Assembly (NCBI GenBank): GCA_910579285.1
Contig: CAJTTT010000001.1
Location: 124,001-188,000, forward strand
Origin: an uncultured Lachnospiraceae bacterium
Lineage (GTDB): Bacteria > Bacillota > Clostridia > Lachnospirales > Lachnospiraceae
Length of the DNA stretch: 64,000 bases
Reading direction: 5' to 3'
Part shown: positions 27,274 to 36,900 of the stretch, in pieces
How positions within the stretch are numbered: the stretch's first letter is position 1
Layout of the letters: each line of letters opens with the position of its first letter
The notes under the pieces: model-generated
Databases searched by the model: none
Told to the model about the DNA's origin: nothing
Seen by the model: only the letters and a program-made list of their open reading frames with translations
Made by a program: the position numbers and the translations under genes

Positions 27274-28956
27274 ATGTTAAATTATAAGAGATACCGCAGA
27301 AACCCGGTGGTGGATTACCCCGAGAGGGAGTGGGCTGACAAGCAGATTGAAAAAGCGCCTGTCTGGTGCAGTGTGGATCTGCGCGACGGCAATCAGGCTC
27401 TGATTGACCCTATGGTCGTGTCCGAAAAAATTGAGTTTTTTAATTATCTGATTAAACTCGGTTTTAAGGAAATTGAGATCGGGTTCCCGGCCGCCAGCCA
27501 GATTGAGTTTGATTTCCTGCGCCAGCTCGTGGACAGGAAGCTGATTCCCGATGATGTGGTGGTACAGGTACTGACCCAGTGCAGGGAGGAACTTGTGGAG
27601 CGCACCTTTGCGTCCATTGAGGGATGTAAGCAGGCCATTGTGCATATTTATAATTCCACCTCAACCCTGCAGCGGGACGTGGTCTTCCAGATGGGCCGCG
27701 AGGAGATCATAGACATTGCCGTTGAGGGCGTGAAGATGGTGAAACGCCACGCCGCGAAATTCCCCGGCAAAGTGATTCTGGAATACTCTCCCGAGAGCTT
27801 TACCGGCACCGAGTTAGATTACGCGCTGGAAGTCTGCAATGCGGTGCAGAGGGAGTGGGGTCCGACTAAGGAAAATCCCATGATCATCAATCTTCCCTCC
27901 ACGGTGGAGATGACGACACCCAACGTTTTTGCAGACAGGATTGAGTGGATGGACAAACATCTGGAAAACAGGGAGAGCATCATTCTGAGCATACATCCCC
28001 ACAACGACAGAGGAACCGGTGTGGCGACCGCAGAGCTTGCCCTGCTTGCAGGCGCGGAGCGTGTGGAAGGCACCCTTTTCGGAAACGGCGAGAGAACAGG
28101 AAACGTGGATATCCTGAATATTGCCTATAATATGTTTTCCCAGGGTATAGATCCCGAGCTTGCCATCGAGCATGTGAACGAAAGCATTGAGATTTACGAG
28201 AGATGCTGCAAGATTCCTGTGCACCCCAGACATCCCTACGCGGGCAAGCTGGTGTTTACCGCTTTCTCCGGCTCCCATCAGGACGCTATCAACAAGGGTG
28301 TGAAGGCATTGAAAGAACGGGGCGGGGAATATTGGGAAGTGCCCTATCTTCCCATTGATCCTGCGGATATTGGCCGGGAGTATGAGCCTATCGTGCGCAT
28401 CAATTCACAGTCCGGCAAGGGCGGCGTGGCCTTTGTCATGGATACTTATTTTGGCTTTAAACTGCCTAAGGGGATGCATCGGGAATTTGCCAATGTCATT
28501 CAGGCCATTTCCGAGAAGCAGGGCGAGGTAAGCCCGGATCAGATCATGGAAAGCTTCCGCCAGGAATATCTGATGAAGAAAGAACCCATCCATTTCAGAA
28601 GGCTTCGGGTGGATGACTTGAGCGAAGAGACGGAGTCCGAATTTGATACAAAGGTGACTGTGGTTTACACAGACAAAGGCGTGGAAAAACGTTTTGAGGC
28701 GGTTGGAAACGGCCCTATTGATGCCGTGAAGAGAGGTCTGCAGGAGACGCTGGATATCAACGTCAAGATACTGGATTACGAGGAGCACGCGCTCCAGAGC
28801 GGCTCCAATTCCCAGGCGGCGGCCTATATTCATCTGCTGGATGCGGAGAGCGGCAGCGTGACCTACGGTGTGGGCGTCAGCTCCAACATTACGAGGGCGT
28901 CCGTCCGCGCGATCTTCTCGGCCGTGAACCGGCTGGGACTGGGGGAGCACAAGTAA
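27274..28956 (+). CDS. leuA: 2-isopropylmalate synthase
   Basis: The first committed step of leucine synthesis, condensing acetyl-CoA with 2-oxoisovalerate. It is 560 aa. Catalytic TIM barrel with SVDLRDGNQALIDPM near residue 35, metal site HPHNDRGTGVATAELAL, and a C-terminal LeuA allosteric dimer domain (SGSVTYGVGVSSNITRASV). This is the longer 'type 2' form also found in fungi and some bacteria. I chose ATG 27274 with GGGAGGAG upstream; the frame is open further upstream without a site. The 110 bp upstream show no T-box or leucine leader peptide, so its regulation is not visible. Confidence 0.95.
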   Translation: MLNYKRYRRNPVVDYPEREWADKQIEKAPVWCSVDLRDGNQALIDPMVVSEKIEFFNYLIKLGFKEIEIGFPAASQIEFDFLRQLVDRKLIPDDVVVQVLTQCREELVERTFASIEGCKQAIVHIYNSTSTLQRDVVFQMGREEIIDIAVEGVKMVKRHAAKFPGKVILEYSPESFTGTELDYALEVCNAVQREWGPTKENPMIINLPSTVEMTTPNVFADRIEWMDKHLENRESIILSIHPHNDRGTGVATAELALLAGAERVEGTLFGNGERTGNVDILNIAYNMFSQGIDPELAIEHVNESIEIYERCCKIPVHPRHPYAGKLVFTAFSGSHQDAINKGVKALKERGGEYWEVPYLPIDPADIGREYEPIVRINSQSGKGGVAFVMDTYFGFKLPKGMHREFANVIQAISEKQGEVSPDQIMESFRQEYLMKKEPIHFRRLRVDDLSEETESEFDTKVTVVYTDKGVEKRFEAVGNGPIDAVKRGLQETLDINVKILDYEEHALQSGSNSQAAAYIHLLDAESGSVTYGVGVSSNITRASVRAIFSAVNRLGLGEHK

Positions 28957-29049
28957 ATATGCTTCACCTTTCGCCAAAATGAGTACATTTTGAGAACTTT
29001 CGGTATTCTGGGGGTGATACATTTGGAAAATTTCCGAAAGGTAAAGGAT

Positions 29050-29184
29050 ATGATGATAGAAACGACAGTAGGGATTGTTGGTATTGTCGTGACGATAATC
29101 AGCATCATCGTCACGACGATCAATACCATCCAATCATACAGGATACATAAACATCAGAAAAGCGACCGCACCCACCACGGCTAA
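29050..29184 (+). CDS. Small hydrophobic peptide (44 aa), toxin-like or regulatory
   Basis: MMIETTVGIVG, then a single hydrophobic helix (IVVTIISIIVTTINTI), then a short basic tail (SYRIHKHQKSDRTHHG). AAAGGTAAAGGAT precedes the ATG; an in-frame TTG at 29023 behind GGGGGTGAT is an alternative. A rho-independent terminator overlaps the last codons. Size, one helix plus basic tail, and compact gene structure resemble small membrane toxins of type I toxin-antitoxin systems, but I see no clear antisense RNA promoter. It could also be a simple membrane micropeptide. The rest of 28957-29362 holds only the inverted repeats listed separately. Confidence 0.5.
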   Translation: MMIETTVGIVGIVVTIISIIVTTINTIQSYRIHKHQKSDRTHHG

Positions 29185-29195
29185 GTTGCTTTTTT
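29158..29195 (+). terminator. Terminator overlapping the small peptide gene
   Basis: AAAAGCGAC ... GTTGCTTTT with a run of Ts (29191-29195). The stem begins inside the last codons of the 44-aa peptide. A second weaker stem, AAGGTG/CACCTT, follows at about 29213-29245. Confidence 0.6.
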
Positions 29196-29285
29196 GATAT
29201 GTAACTAAAACCTAAGGTGAACCGTTTGCTATAGGTAGCACCTTTTAAAAATATCATATCGCAGGCATTCGGTCATGTCAACACA

Positions 29286-29306
29286 TTTTGATAATAAATA
29301 TCAAAA
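29286..29306. promoter_or_regulatory. Perfect 8-5-8 palindrome upstream of the sirtuin gene
   Basis: TTTTGATA-ataaa-TATCAAAA, 57 bp before the sirtuin start. It has the size and symmetry of an operator for a dimeric repressor; the regulator is unknown. A TTGACT follows at 29320 without a good -10. Confidence 0.45.
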
Positions 29307-29362
29307 TTAAATGCCAGAGTTGACTTAATAACAAACACACCAAGTAAAAGGGAGGTAATTTC

Positions 29363-30079
29363 ATGGAGAATCTCGAACAACTGAGGCAGTGGATAAACGA
29401 ATCAGATAACATCGTCTTTTTCGGGGGCGCCGGTGTGTCCACAGAGAGCGGAATCCCGGATTTTCGGAGCGTGGACGGTCTTTATAACCAGCAGTACGAC
29501 TATCCGCCCGAAACTATATTGAGCCATACCTTTTACAGAAAAAACACCGAGGAATTTTATCGCTTTTATCGGAACAAAATGCTCTGCCTTGACGCGAAAC
29601 CCAACGCCGCCCATTTAAAGCTGGCCCAGTGGGAGCGTGAGGGAAAACTCAAGGCAGTGGTGACCCAGAATATTGACGGACTGCATCAGGCGGCAGGCAG
29701 TCAGAAAGTGTATGAGCTTCATGGCTCCGTTCTGCGCAATTTCTGCGAGAGCTGTCACAAGTTTTATGATGTGAAACATATTGCCGATTCAGAGGGTGTG
29801 CCCAAATGCACTTGTGGCGGCGGCATTAAGCCGGACGTAGTGCTCTATGAGGAGGGCCTGGACCAGAACACGCTCACGGGCGCTATCCGCGCCATCAGCG
29901 AGGCGGACGTGCTGATTGTGGGCGGCACATCTCTTGCCGTCTATCCGGCCGCAGGGCTTCTGGATTATTATAGCGGTAATAAGCTGGTGCTTGTCAATAA
30001 GACCCCTACCGCGAGGGACGGGATCGCGGATCTGGTAGTGCAGGGGAGCATCGGGGAAATTTTTTCGCAGCTTGATTAG
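29363..30079 (+). CDS. cobB: NAD-dependent protein deacylase (sirtuin)
   Basis: It removes acyl groups from protein lysines using NAD+, controlling metabolic enzymes such as acetyl-CoA synthetase. It is 238 aa. NAD-binding motifs are FGGAGVSTESGIPDFRS, TQNIDGLHQAAG and GGTSLAVYPAAGL. The catalytic His is in VYELHGSVL. The structural zinc site is CESCHKF with CTCGGG, a C-x2-C plus C-x-C variant of the usual pattern. GGGAGG lies 10 nt before the ATG. It is a single gene, with no acetyltransferase neighbour. Confidence 0.95.
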   Translation: MENLEQLRQWINESDNIVFFGGAGVSTESGIPDFRSVDGLYNQQYDYPPETILSHTFYRKNTEEFYRFYRNKMLCLDAKPNAAHLKLAQWEREGKLKAVVTQNIDGLHQAAGSQKVYELHGSVLRNFCESCHKFYDVKHIADSEGVPKCTCGGGIKPDVVLYEEGLDQNTLTGAIRAISEADVLIVGGTSLAVYPAAGLLDYYSGNKLVLVNKTPTARDGIADLVVQGSIGEIFSQLD

Positions 30080-30112
30080 GGTGAGCGGGAATTTACAGTA
30101 ACAGCCAGTTTT

Positions 30113-30131
30113 CTCCTGCAGAACAGGAGGA
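30113..30131 (+). promoter_or_regulatory. Hairpin covering the Shine-Dalgarno site (Uma2 pseudogene)
   Basis: CTCCTG-cagaa-CAGGAG(GAGA): the 3' arm is the ribosome site AGGAGGAGA of the broken Uma2 gene. The intact copy at 63211 has the same arrangement. Confidence 0.6.
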
Positions 30132-30137
30132 GAAACG

Positions 30138-30581
30138 ATGGAAGTCAGAAAATGGGATTGATTCCAGACAAGGGGAACAGTTTATGGCATTGAAAGGCGG
30201 AAAGGGGTATACAGTTGCGGATATCGAGGCACTGCCGCAAGGGGAACGGGCAGAATTGATAGACGGTGAAATGTTTCGGATGGATACGCCGACATGGACA
30301 CATCAGGATATGCTTGTCATACTGCTTACTGAGATTCAACTGTATATCAGGCAAAACAAAGGTAAATGTAAAGTTATGCCTGCGCCTTTTGCGGTGTACA
30401 TAAGAAAGGACAGATTGAAGCGGGGGTACGGGAATACTGGATTGTAGACACAGAGAAGGAAACGGTTACCGTATATGACTTCGAGCACAACAGGGCGGCC
30501 GTGGAATATGGATTTACAGACGGGATCCGGGCAGGAATTTTTGACAACCTGTGTCTGCGTCTTTCGGAAATGGATATTTGA
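30138..30581 (+). pseudogene. Broken Uma2/DUF820-family nuclease gene
   Basis: A degenerate copy of the intact gene at 63236-63892. It starts identically (MEVRK) but reaches TGA after seven codons. The open part from 30184 then matches the intact protein (GGKGYTVADIEALPQGERAEL ... APFAVYI). At about 30410 roughly 170 bp corresponding to the middle of the domain, including VEPDISVICD and APDWVIEIVSPS, are missing. The frame then shifts and resumes as GVREYWIVDTEKETVTVYDF up to the stop at 30581. The lost part contains conserved acidic and PD-(D/E)xK-type residues, so any product would be inactive. Confidence 0.85.
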
Positions 30582-30662
30582 TATGATACGGCAGACGCAA
30601 ACAGCCGTCAACACAGAAACAGAGATAAAAGTCACGGCGGACAGCCTCGGAATGGAGACAGT

Positions 30663-30842
30663 ATGGATATTCAAGTCGGAGATATCTTAAAAATGAAAAA
30701 GCAGCACCCCTGTGGCTCCTCAGAGTGGGAAGTGCTGCGGATCGGCGCGGATTTTCGCTTGAAATGCGCAGGCTGTGGGCATCAGATAATGATTCCAAGG
30801 CCGAAAGCGGAGAAAAATGTGCGGGGTGTGGTGAGAAAATAA
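30663..30842 (+). CDS. DUF951-family small zinc-ribbon-like protein
   Basis: Fifty-nine residues: MDIQVGDILKMKKQHPCGS, then WEVLRIGADFRLKCAGCGHQ and IPRPK. These are the hallmarks of DUF951 (COG4481), found across Bacillota often near ribosome or recombination genes; the function is unknown, and nucleic-acid binding is plausible. A single C-x2-C plus an isolated Cys and His may bind metal. GGAG lies 5 nt before the ATG. It ends just before the bidirectional terminator facing the giant gene. Confidence 0.9.
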   Translation: MDIQVGDILKMKKQHPCGSSEWEVLRIGADFRLKCAGCGHQIMIPRPKAEKNVRGVVRK

Positions 30843-30857
30843 CCCCATTCCCAAAAC

Positions 30858-30887
30858 AAACGGCGGAGGCAAATGCCCCCGCCGTTT
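30858..30887. terminator. Bidirectional terminator between DUF951 and giant gene 2
   Basis: AAACGGCGGaGGC-aaat-GCCcCCGCCGTTT. On the minus strand it is followed by TGTTTTG, on the plus strand by TCC after the T-run. It serves both converging genes. Confidence 0.8.
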
Positions 30888-30963
30888 TCCATGCCTGCCG
30901 GCACGGCTTGTTATTTCTTATTGTTTCTTTCTTTTTCCGGCTATATGCCTGCCGCTTTCGGAT

Positions 30964-33900
30964 TTAGTTCCCTTCGGATGCTCCGGGCTCTGTAGGTTCC
31001 TCACCGGGAATTGCAATCTCGATCTCACAGTCTGTGCCATTACCTTCTGCACCTTTGGTTTTCACTACCAGAGTGATTGTCGCCTTACCTGCAGTCTGCC
31101 CCGAAGGCGGGGTAATTGTCAGCCCGGCGTCTGCCTTTACTGAAATGTCAAAGGTATTCGGCCTTAAACCTGCCGCTTTTTGAGCTACCGTCATAATCCT
31201 CTGGGTAACGGTTTCATCTCCATTCTGTGTTTCGTTCGTAACAACGATGGCTCCACTCTCAACAGCTTTCTCGACAGCCTCTTTAATAACCGCAACTGCC
31301 TGCGCTTCTGTCTGAGGCAATGTGGGGATCAAGACTTTGAGAGTCACAGTCTTTGTAGCGTCACCCCCATCTGTCAGCAGCACTTTGCAAAATACACTAC
31401 CTGATCTGGTGACTGTCGCATTGTTAGCTTTGAATCCATTCAAGCTTACGGTAATCAGGCTGTTTTCCGGCACGCCATTCACAGCATCGGATTTCATGGC
31501 ATTAAGGATCACTGCTTCAGTTACGTCATTCTTAAGCACTTTCGTGTTTGAGCTGTCGCCTGCATTCTCATCTTCACCAAGTGTATTTGCCTCAATCCAT
31601 GCCTTGACTTTGGTTTCCGCTTCGTCCAGTGTGAGCAGATTCGGAATTGCGGAGATCTCTTGCTCGGTGAGAGTAATCTTACCCGCATCATCAGCGAGTT
31701 CTGTGCCATCCTCATTTTTCACCAGCAGTGTAAAGCTGAACTTTCCAGCAGTCTCTTTTCCGGCGGGAACGAATGTAAAGTCGTCCTCTTCACCGCCCTC
31801 TTTCTTCGCAAAGGCTGCCACATAAGGGTCTGCGCCGATTGCTTCTTTTGCGGCGTCCTCCACCTCTTTTCTGGTCTTAGCGGCGTTATTGCTTGCGGTC
31901 AGCGCTGTGATTGTAGCGCTCGCCGAGTCACCTGTTACGCCGACCGCTGCTTTCACAGCATCGACAACGTCAGTAGGATTTCTCAGAGCAGTAATCGTAA
32001 GCTTGTCGCCGTCTCCCGTCTTATCTACGACAGCGGGTTTTGCGCTGGTGGTAAGATCATAAATTTCAATCTTCACTGCAAGGCTTCCAGCAGTGCCAAC
32101 TTCAGCTTCAACTAAATCGAAAGCAGTGATCGTATATCTGATTTTGCTGGTATTATATACCACCTTCTCTGCCATATAAGCTTTCAGGTCTGCCAGCAGG
32201 CTTGCCTCGGTGGTCTTGTTGGTGATTTTCGCATTGTCTAAGAAAGTTTCAACTGCAGTCTTTACATCATTCGCCGTAGCGCTAAACGGTGCCAGGTTCA
32301 CATCAAAATCTACCGACATTTCCTGCTTATCGTTCTCTTTCTTTCCGTTCGTAAAGTTCACCGTCACCTTTACAAAACCTGTTGCCGTGGTTGACGGCGC
32401 TTTGTAGGTGCCGTTGTCAACTGTCATTGCGCTCTGGATATTACGCATATCAATGCCGGAATCATCACCCACATACCCGCGGATATGATCTTCCAGATGC
32501 TTTTTCACATGATCTTTCACACTCTGATCCAGCTCTGCTCCTGTCAGCTTCTGCATATAGTAATAATTATACTTCTGCATGTTGTCTGCGATGGACTCAG
32601 AGATCTCCGCAGCAAGCTCTGTGATTCTTGTAACCGCTGCCTCGTAGTCGGACGGGTATTCGGAAGCCGTAATCTTCGGATAAGCAGGCATTGTCAGCTT
32701 AAATGCAAACTTATCGCTGGGAACTGTTTCGCCCGAGCCATAGCACACCTGTGCATTCACAGTAAATGCCTTGGGTGTGTAGATCTTATTTCCGTTAACC
32801 GTCTTAACCGTATAGTAGTCGCCTTCCTTCTCTGCAACCTTGGCCAGGAATGTGTTCTTGTTCATCGTGATGAAGAACGCTTTCTCGCCGTCCGCCTTAC
32901 TGAAGGAAATCATGTCCTGATACTTTTCTTCTACGGTCTTGATTTCTGTAATCTGTGCAGTTGCATTGTCATAAAGCTCTGCATAAGGAACCGTAATCCA
33001 GTAATTGTCATTCGTTGCATCATAACCGCTCGCTGCGCCGTTACGTTCCTCGTTTTCCGCCGTAAACTTCTGCGTCAAGTTCGCTTTATCAACTGCAACT
33101 CTCTTGTTTGTCTTTTCGCTTGTCAGATCATTCAGCGCGATGGTTGTCTTAATCTCCACACCGTATGCTGTGATGATTGCCTTTTTCGCCTCATCGGTTG
33201 CCGCAGAAGCGACCTTCGCCTCATAATAGCTGCCTGCCGGGATGACAAGAAGTGTTACCTTCGCGCTCTTATCCGTCATGGCGTCCGTATGCTGCAGGGA
33301 GATCACGCTGCTGTTCACTGCAAGGGACGGAGTCCATGCTGCCTGCTGGTTCTTGACAACCACCTGCCAGGTTCCCTTATCCGCCTCTTTTACGAGAGCA
33401 TATGCGATCGTAACAGGCTTTTTGTTGGAGGATACGGTTACGTTTGCCACTGCATTGGCAGCCAGATCAGCTGTCGCATTGGTGACTGCGTATTTCGTTT
33501 TGTCCTCAAGTTTCACCGTAATCTTTACTGTGCCCTTAATCTTGGACGCTTCCGGCGTATACTGATAGCCCGCTTCGTAGGTCACATAGCCGGTGAGATG
33601 CTCCTTGGGGATATCCACAAGCTTACCGTCCTTAAAGCAGTCATCCTTCAATTTCAGAATATCGTTGCCGCTGCTGTCCTTAGTTAACTCAAAATACTTT
33701 GTAAAGTCATTTTCGAAGCCTTTTGCTTTGCCGATAACGTTGTCGTTCTGCAGATTGCTGAAAATCACGCTATCGTAGCTGCCCTTTCCTGTCAGAACCG
33801 CATAGCCGTTATCTTTCGCAGAAATCTTGTAGGATGTGGTCGGCTTAAAGGCCAGAGCTTTATCCTTTGCGACTTTGATTGTGATTGCAGCAGGCTGTGC

Positions 33901-36900
33901 CGCCGGAACAAAATCGCGGTTGTTGTCAACTGTACCAACGCTCACCTTCAGCTTGTAGCTGCCGGGTGTCAGAACTGCATCATTATCAAAGTCCATCTGC
34001 ACATAGCCGCCATAGTTTCCGTTGCTGTTCAGTTTCTGGTATCCCTGAGGCGTTATGCTTTCTGCAAGAGCAGCCAGTGTCTCTGCATTCTTTGCGGTCA
34101 TTACAGACCAGTCCACGTCCACCTTCACATACAGATCGTTACCCTCTGCATCTTTGCCGCTTTCAAAATCCAGCGGATAGTCTTTGCCGGGCGAAAGCAG
34201 ATTGAAGCCGATATATCTGCTGCCTGCCTGCTCTTTGCCATCTTCATCGATCCATCTTGGCAGGGTCTTGTCGGTGGTGGTGTAGTTCGACTGTATGGTG
34301 CTTCTCTTGTCGCGGAATGCCACCTTGGGAGCCTTCGTCTTGGCATCCATAACCGCTGTGAACCCTGTGTTGACCAGATTGTATGTCTTCTTCACGGAAT
34401 CATACTTTGTTGTCTTTTCATTGTATACCTTGTATGTCAGTTCAACAGTGGTCACCTTATCGTTGGCAGCGATCAGAGTTGTGATGCAACCGCCTTCTTT
34501 ATAGACATTGAGCACCTTACCCTTCTTCACGGACAGTTTATAATCCGTAAAGAACGTTGCATTCTCCCATACTGCCTCATTTTTATTCTTTAAGGCTAAT
34601 GCAAAAGTTGCAGTGGAGGAATCGTTGTAGCTGATCTCCCTTGCCTCGTTTGCAGGAGCGCCCTCTACTTTGTCTACAGAGAAGGTCTGTTCGCGTGTGT
34701 TATCACCGTCTGCAAGATTGATTTTTGCAATTTCCAGACCAAGTTCGCTCACATCGTCATACTTGATGGTGGTGGTGATCACCTTAGTGGTGTTCACTTT
34801 CTTATCCGCCGCGCTGCCGTCAGCGGGAGCCACTGTCAGCTTCACCTTCTTAGCGGGAGCATATACTGTAATTTTACCTTCCGCATCAATCTCAACAGCC
34901 TTCTTACTGCCGGAGGTAAATGTCAGGTTGTTTTTGATCTGATAGTTGTCCAGATCAGCCTGCGTATAGCTGGTCTTAGTGGGCAGACCTGCCTCAAAAG
35001 CCATCATCTGTGCGCCGTTAAGTACGGTGGATTCCACTTCCTTGCCATCAGCATCGATTACGTCATATCTGCTTCCATTTTTCTTTACAATCAGAGCTTT
35101 TGCAATCTGCATGTAATCACGGGTAATCGTGATTTCATCACTCAGGTCGCATACTGTGCTTTCCTTAAAGTCGGCTGCTTTTACAAGAACTTTGAATTTG
35201 CTGTCAGCCGTCACTTTATAGTTCTTGGGAACGCTAATCTTACCGCTCTTATCAATCTTGACGCCGTCCTTGACAACTGCCGCCTCGGCTGCGCCGTTTA
35301 TGCTCTCCAGCGTAGACAGACCTGCTTCGGTTACAGTTGCATCTACCAGCTTGTATTCTACCTTCTTGCTCTTCGGTACGCTGTCTTTCGGATTTGCATC
35401 ATCTCTGCTGCCATTATAGTCTACCGTAGTTTTCAGGGTAACAGCCTTGTCGGCATAGTAGATGGAATCGGTAGGCACATTGAGACTGATCTCCTCAACA
35501 CCTCTTACCACCGTAATGACAATCGTTGCCCTGGAAGCGTACATAGTATCGCCTGCAGTCGTGGTCGCCATCACCTGAACGGTGTGCTTGCCGAGCTTCG
35601 TGTCGCTGTCCGCGCTTACCACCAGCTTATTATCTTCAATCGCAACATCCAGCAGTTCATCACCAGTCATACCCATTGTGATATCGCTTGCGCTGGGAAT
35701 TACCATATAGGTGGTTTCCTTGCTGAACTGCGGGGTCGCAGCAATCACGTCCTGCTGGCCGGTGTAAACTGTGGTAACGCCTTTCTTGAGGGACAGCTTC
35801 GTCTCGTAGGCGGGCGTCTTGGTCGCGAAGTCCTTAGCCGCCTCCTTTTCGAAAGCTTTACCCGCACCCTTCAGATTGGCCGCTGCAATTTCGGTGCCGT
35901 TTACAGCTTCACTATCCGAGTGCACCAGTCTGACTGCTATGCCGTACTGGCAGGCTGCGCCGGTGCCGTACTGCGGCTGCATTGCAGTGCCCTTTGCGCC
36001 CACATAGATGGTTGCCTCCTGTGCATCGCCCTTCTTCTCAATATACTGTACAGGAACGGTTTCCAGAAGCTTATCCGCATGATCTGCCGCCACATAGCTC
36101 GGAGTCAGCTTCACTTCATAATATACCTTACCGTTTGCAGGAGCCGCAACACCCTTCGCACCCAGGGAAAGGGTCAGGGAAACGTCTGTGGAAGACACCT
36201 GCTTCACAGCGGGCTGGAACTTTGTAGCTTCAAGAAGAGCAGACGCAGTCACCTTAACTGTCAGGTCTTTGCCGTCCTTCTGGATATACTCTTTGGCATT
36301 ATCTGACCCTGTGTAAACCTTTAATTCGGTGGACTCGCCAGCGCCATAGCCTGTTGTAATCTGAAGCATGCCGTTTACGATCGCGGCGGTCTTTACAACG
36401 TCCTTGTTGGCATCGCCTGTCGGAACTTCAAATTTCAGTTCGTTTACATCTGCATTTTTCGTAACATCTACTTTATAAGATACGGTTGTGTCAGCAGTCT
36501 GAGCGATATCCTTACCGTTGTTGATCTTAACGTCTTTGTCAACCAGCACAGAAGATACCTTCAATGCGTAGGATGCCACAGGCTGTGCGCCTTCTTCCGC
36601 GCTGTCATAAAGCAGAAGCGTGCATTCTGCACCTGCAAGACCCTCGGCGAGCGTGATCTGCGCGCTTGTATCGCCTGCCTTGAAGGTGGTGCTCCAGTTC
36701 TTTCCACCCTCTTCGGTGGTCTGAGGAACCAGTGCAGTGCCCTTCTTCAGTTCCACTTTCTGCAGGGCAAGAGGAGCCGTACCACTCTTAACCACTGCCT
36801 CATATGTGCCGTCATAACGTACATCGTACTTTTTGCTCTTATTCAGCGTCAGAGCGGCATTGTTATCCACATCTTTCAGAGGCTGCACGCTGAGCAGCTT

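Noticed and set aside
32485..33687. A 400-codon plus-strand open frame
   Set aside because: It lies antisense within the giant gene, is Cys/Arg/Leu-rich without domain character, and has no ribosome site; it is a by-product of the composition of the minus-strand gene.
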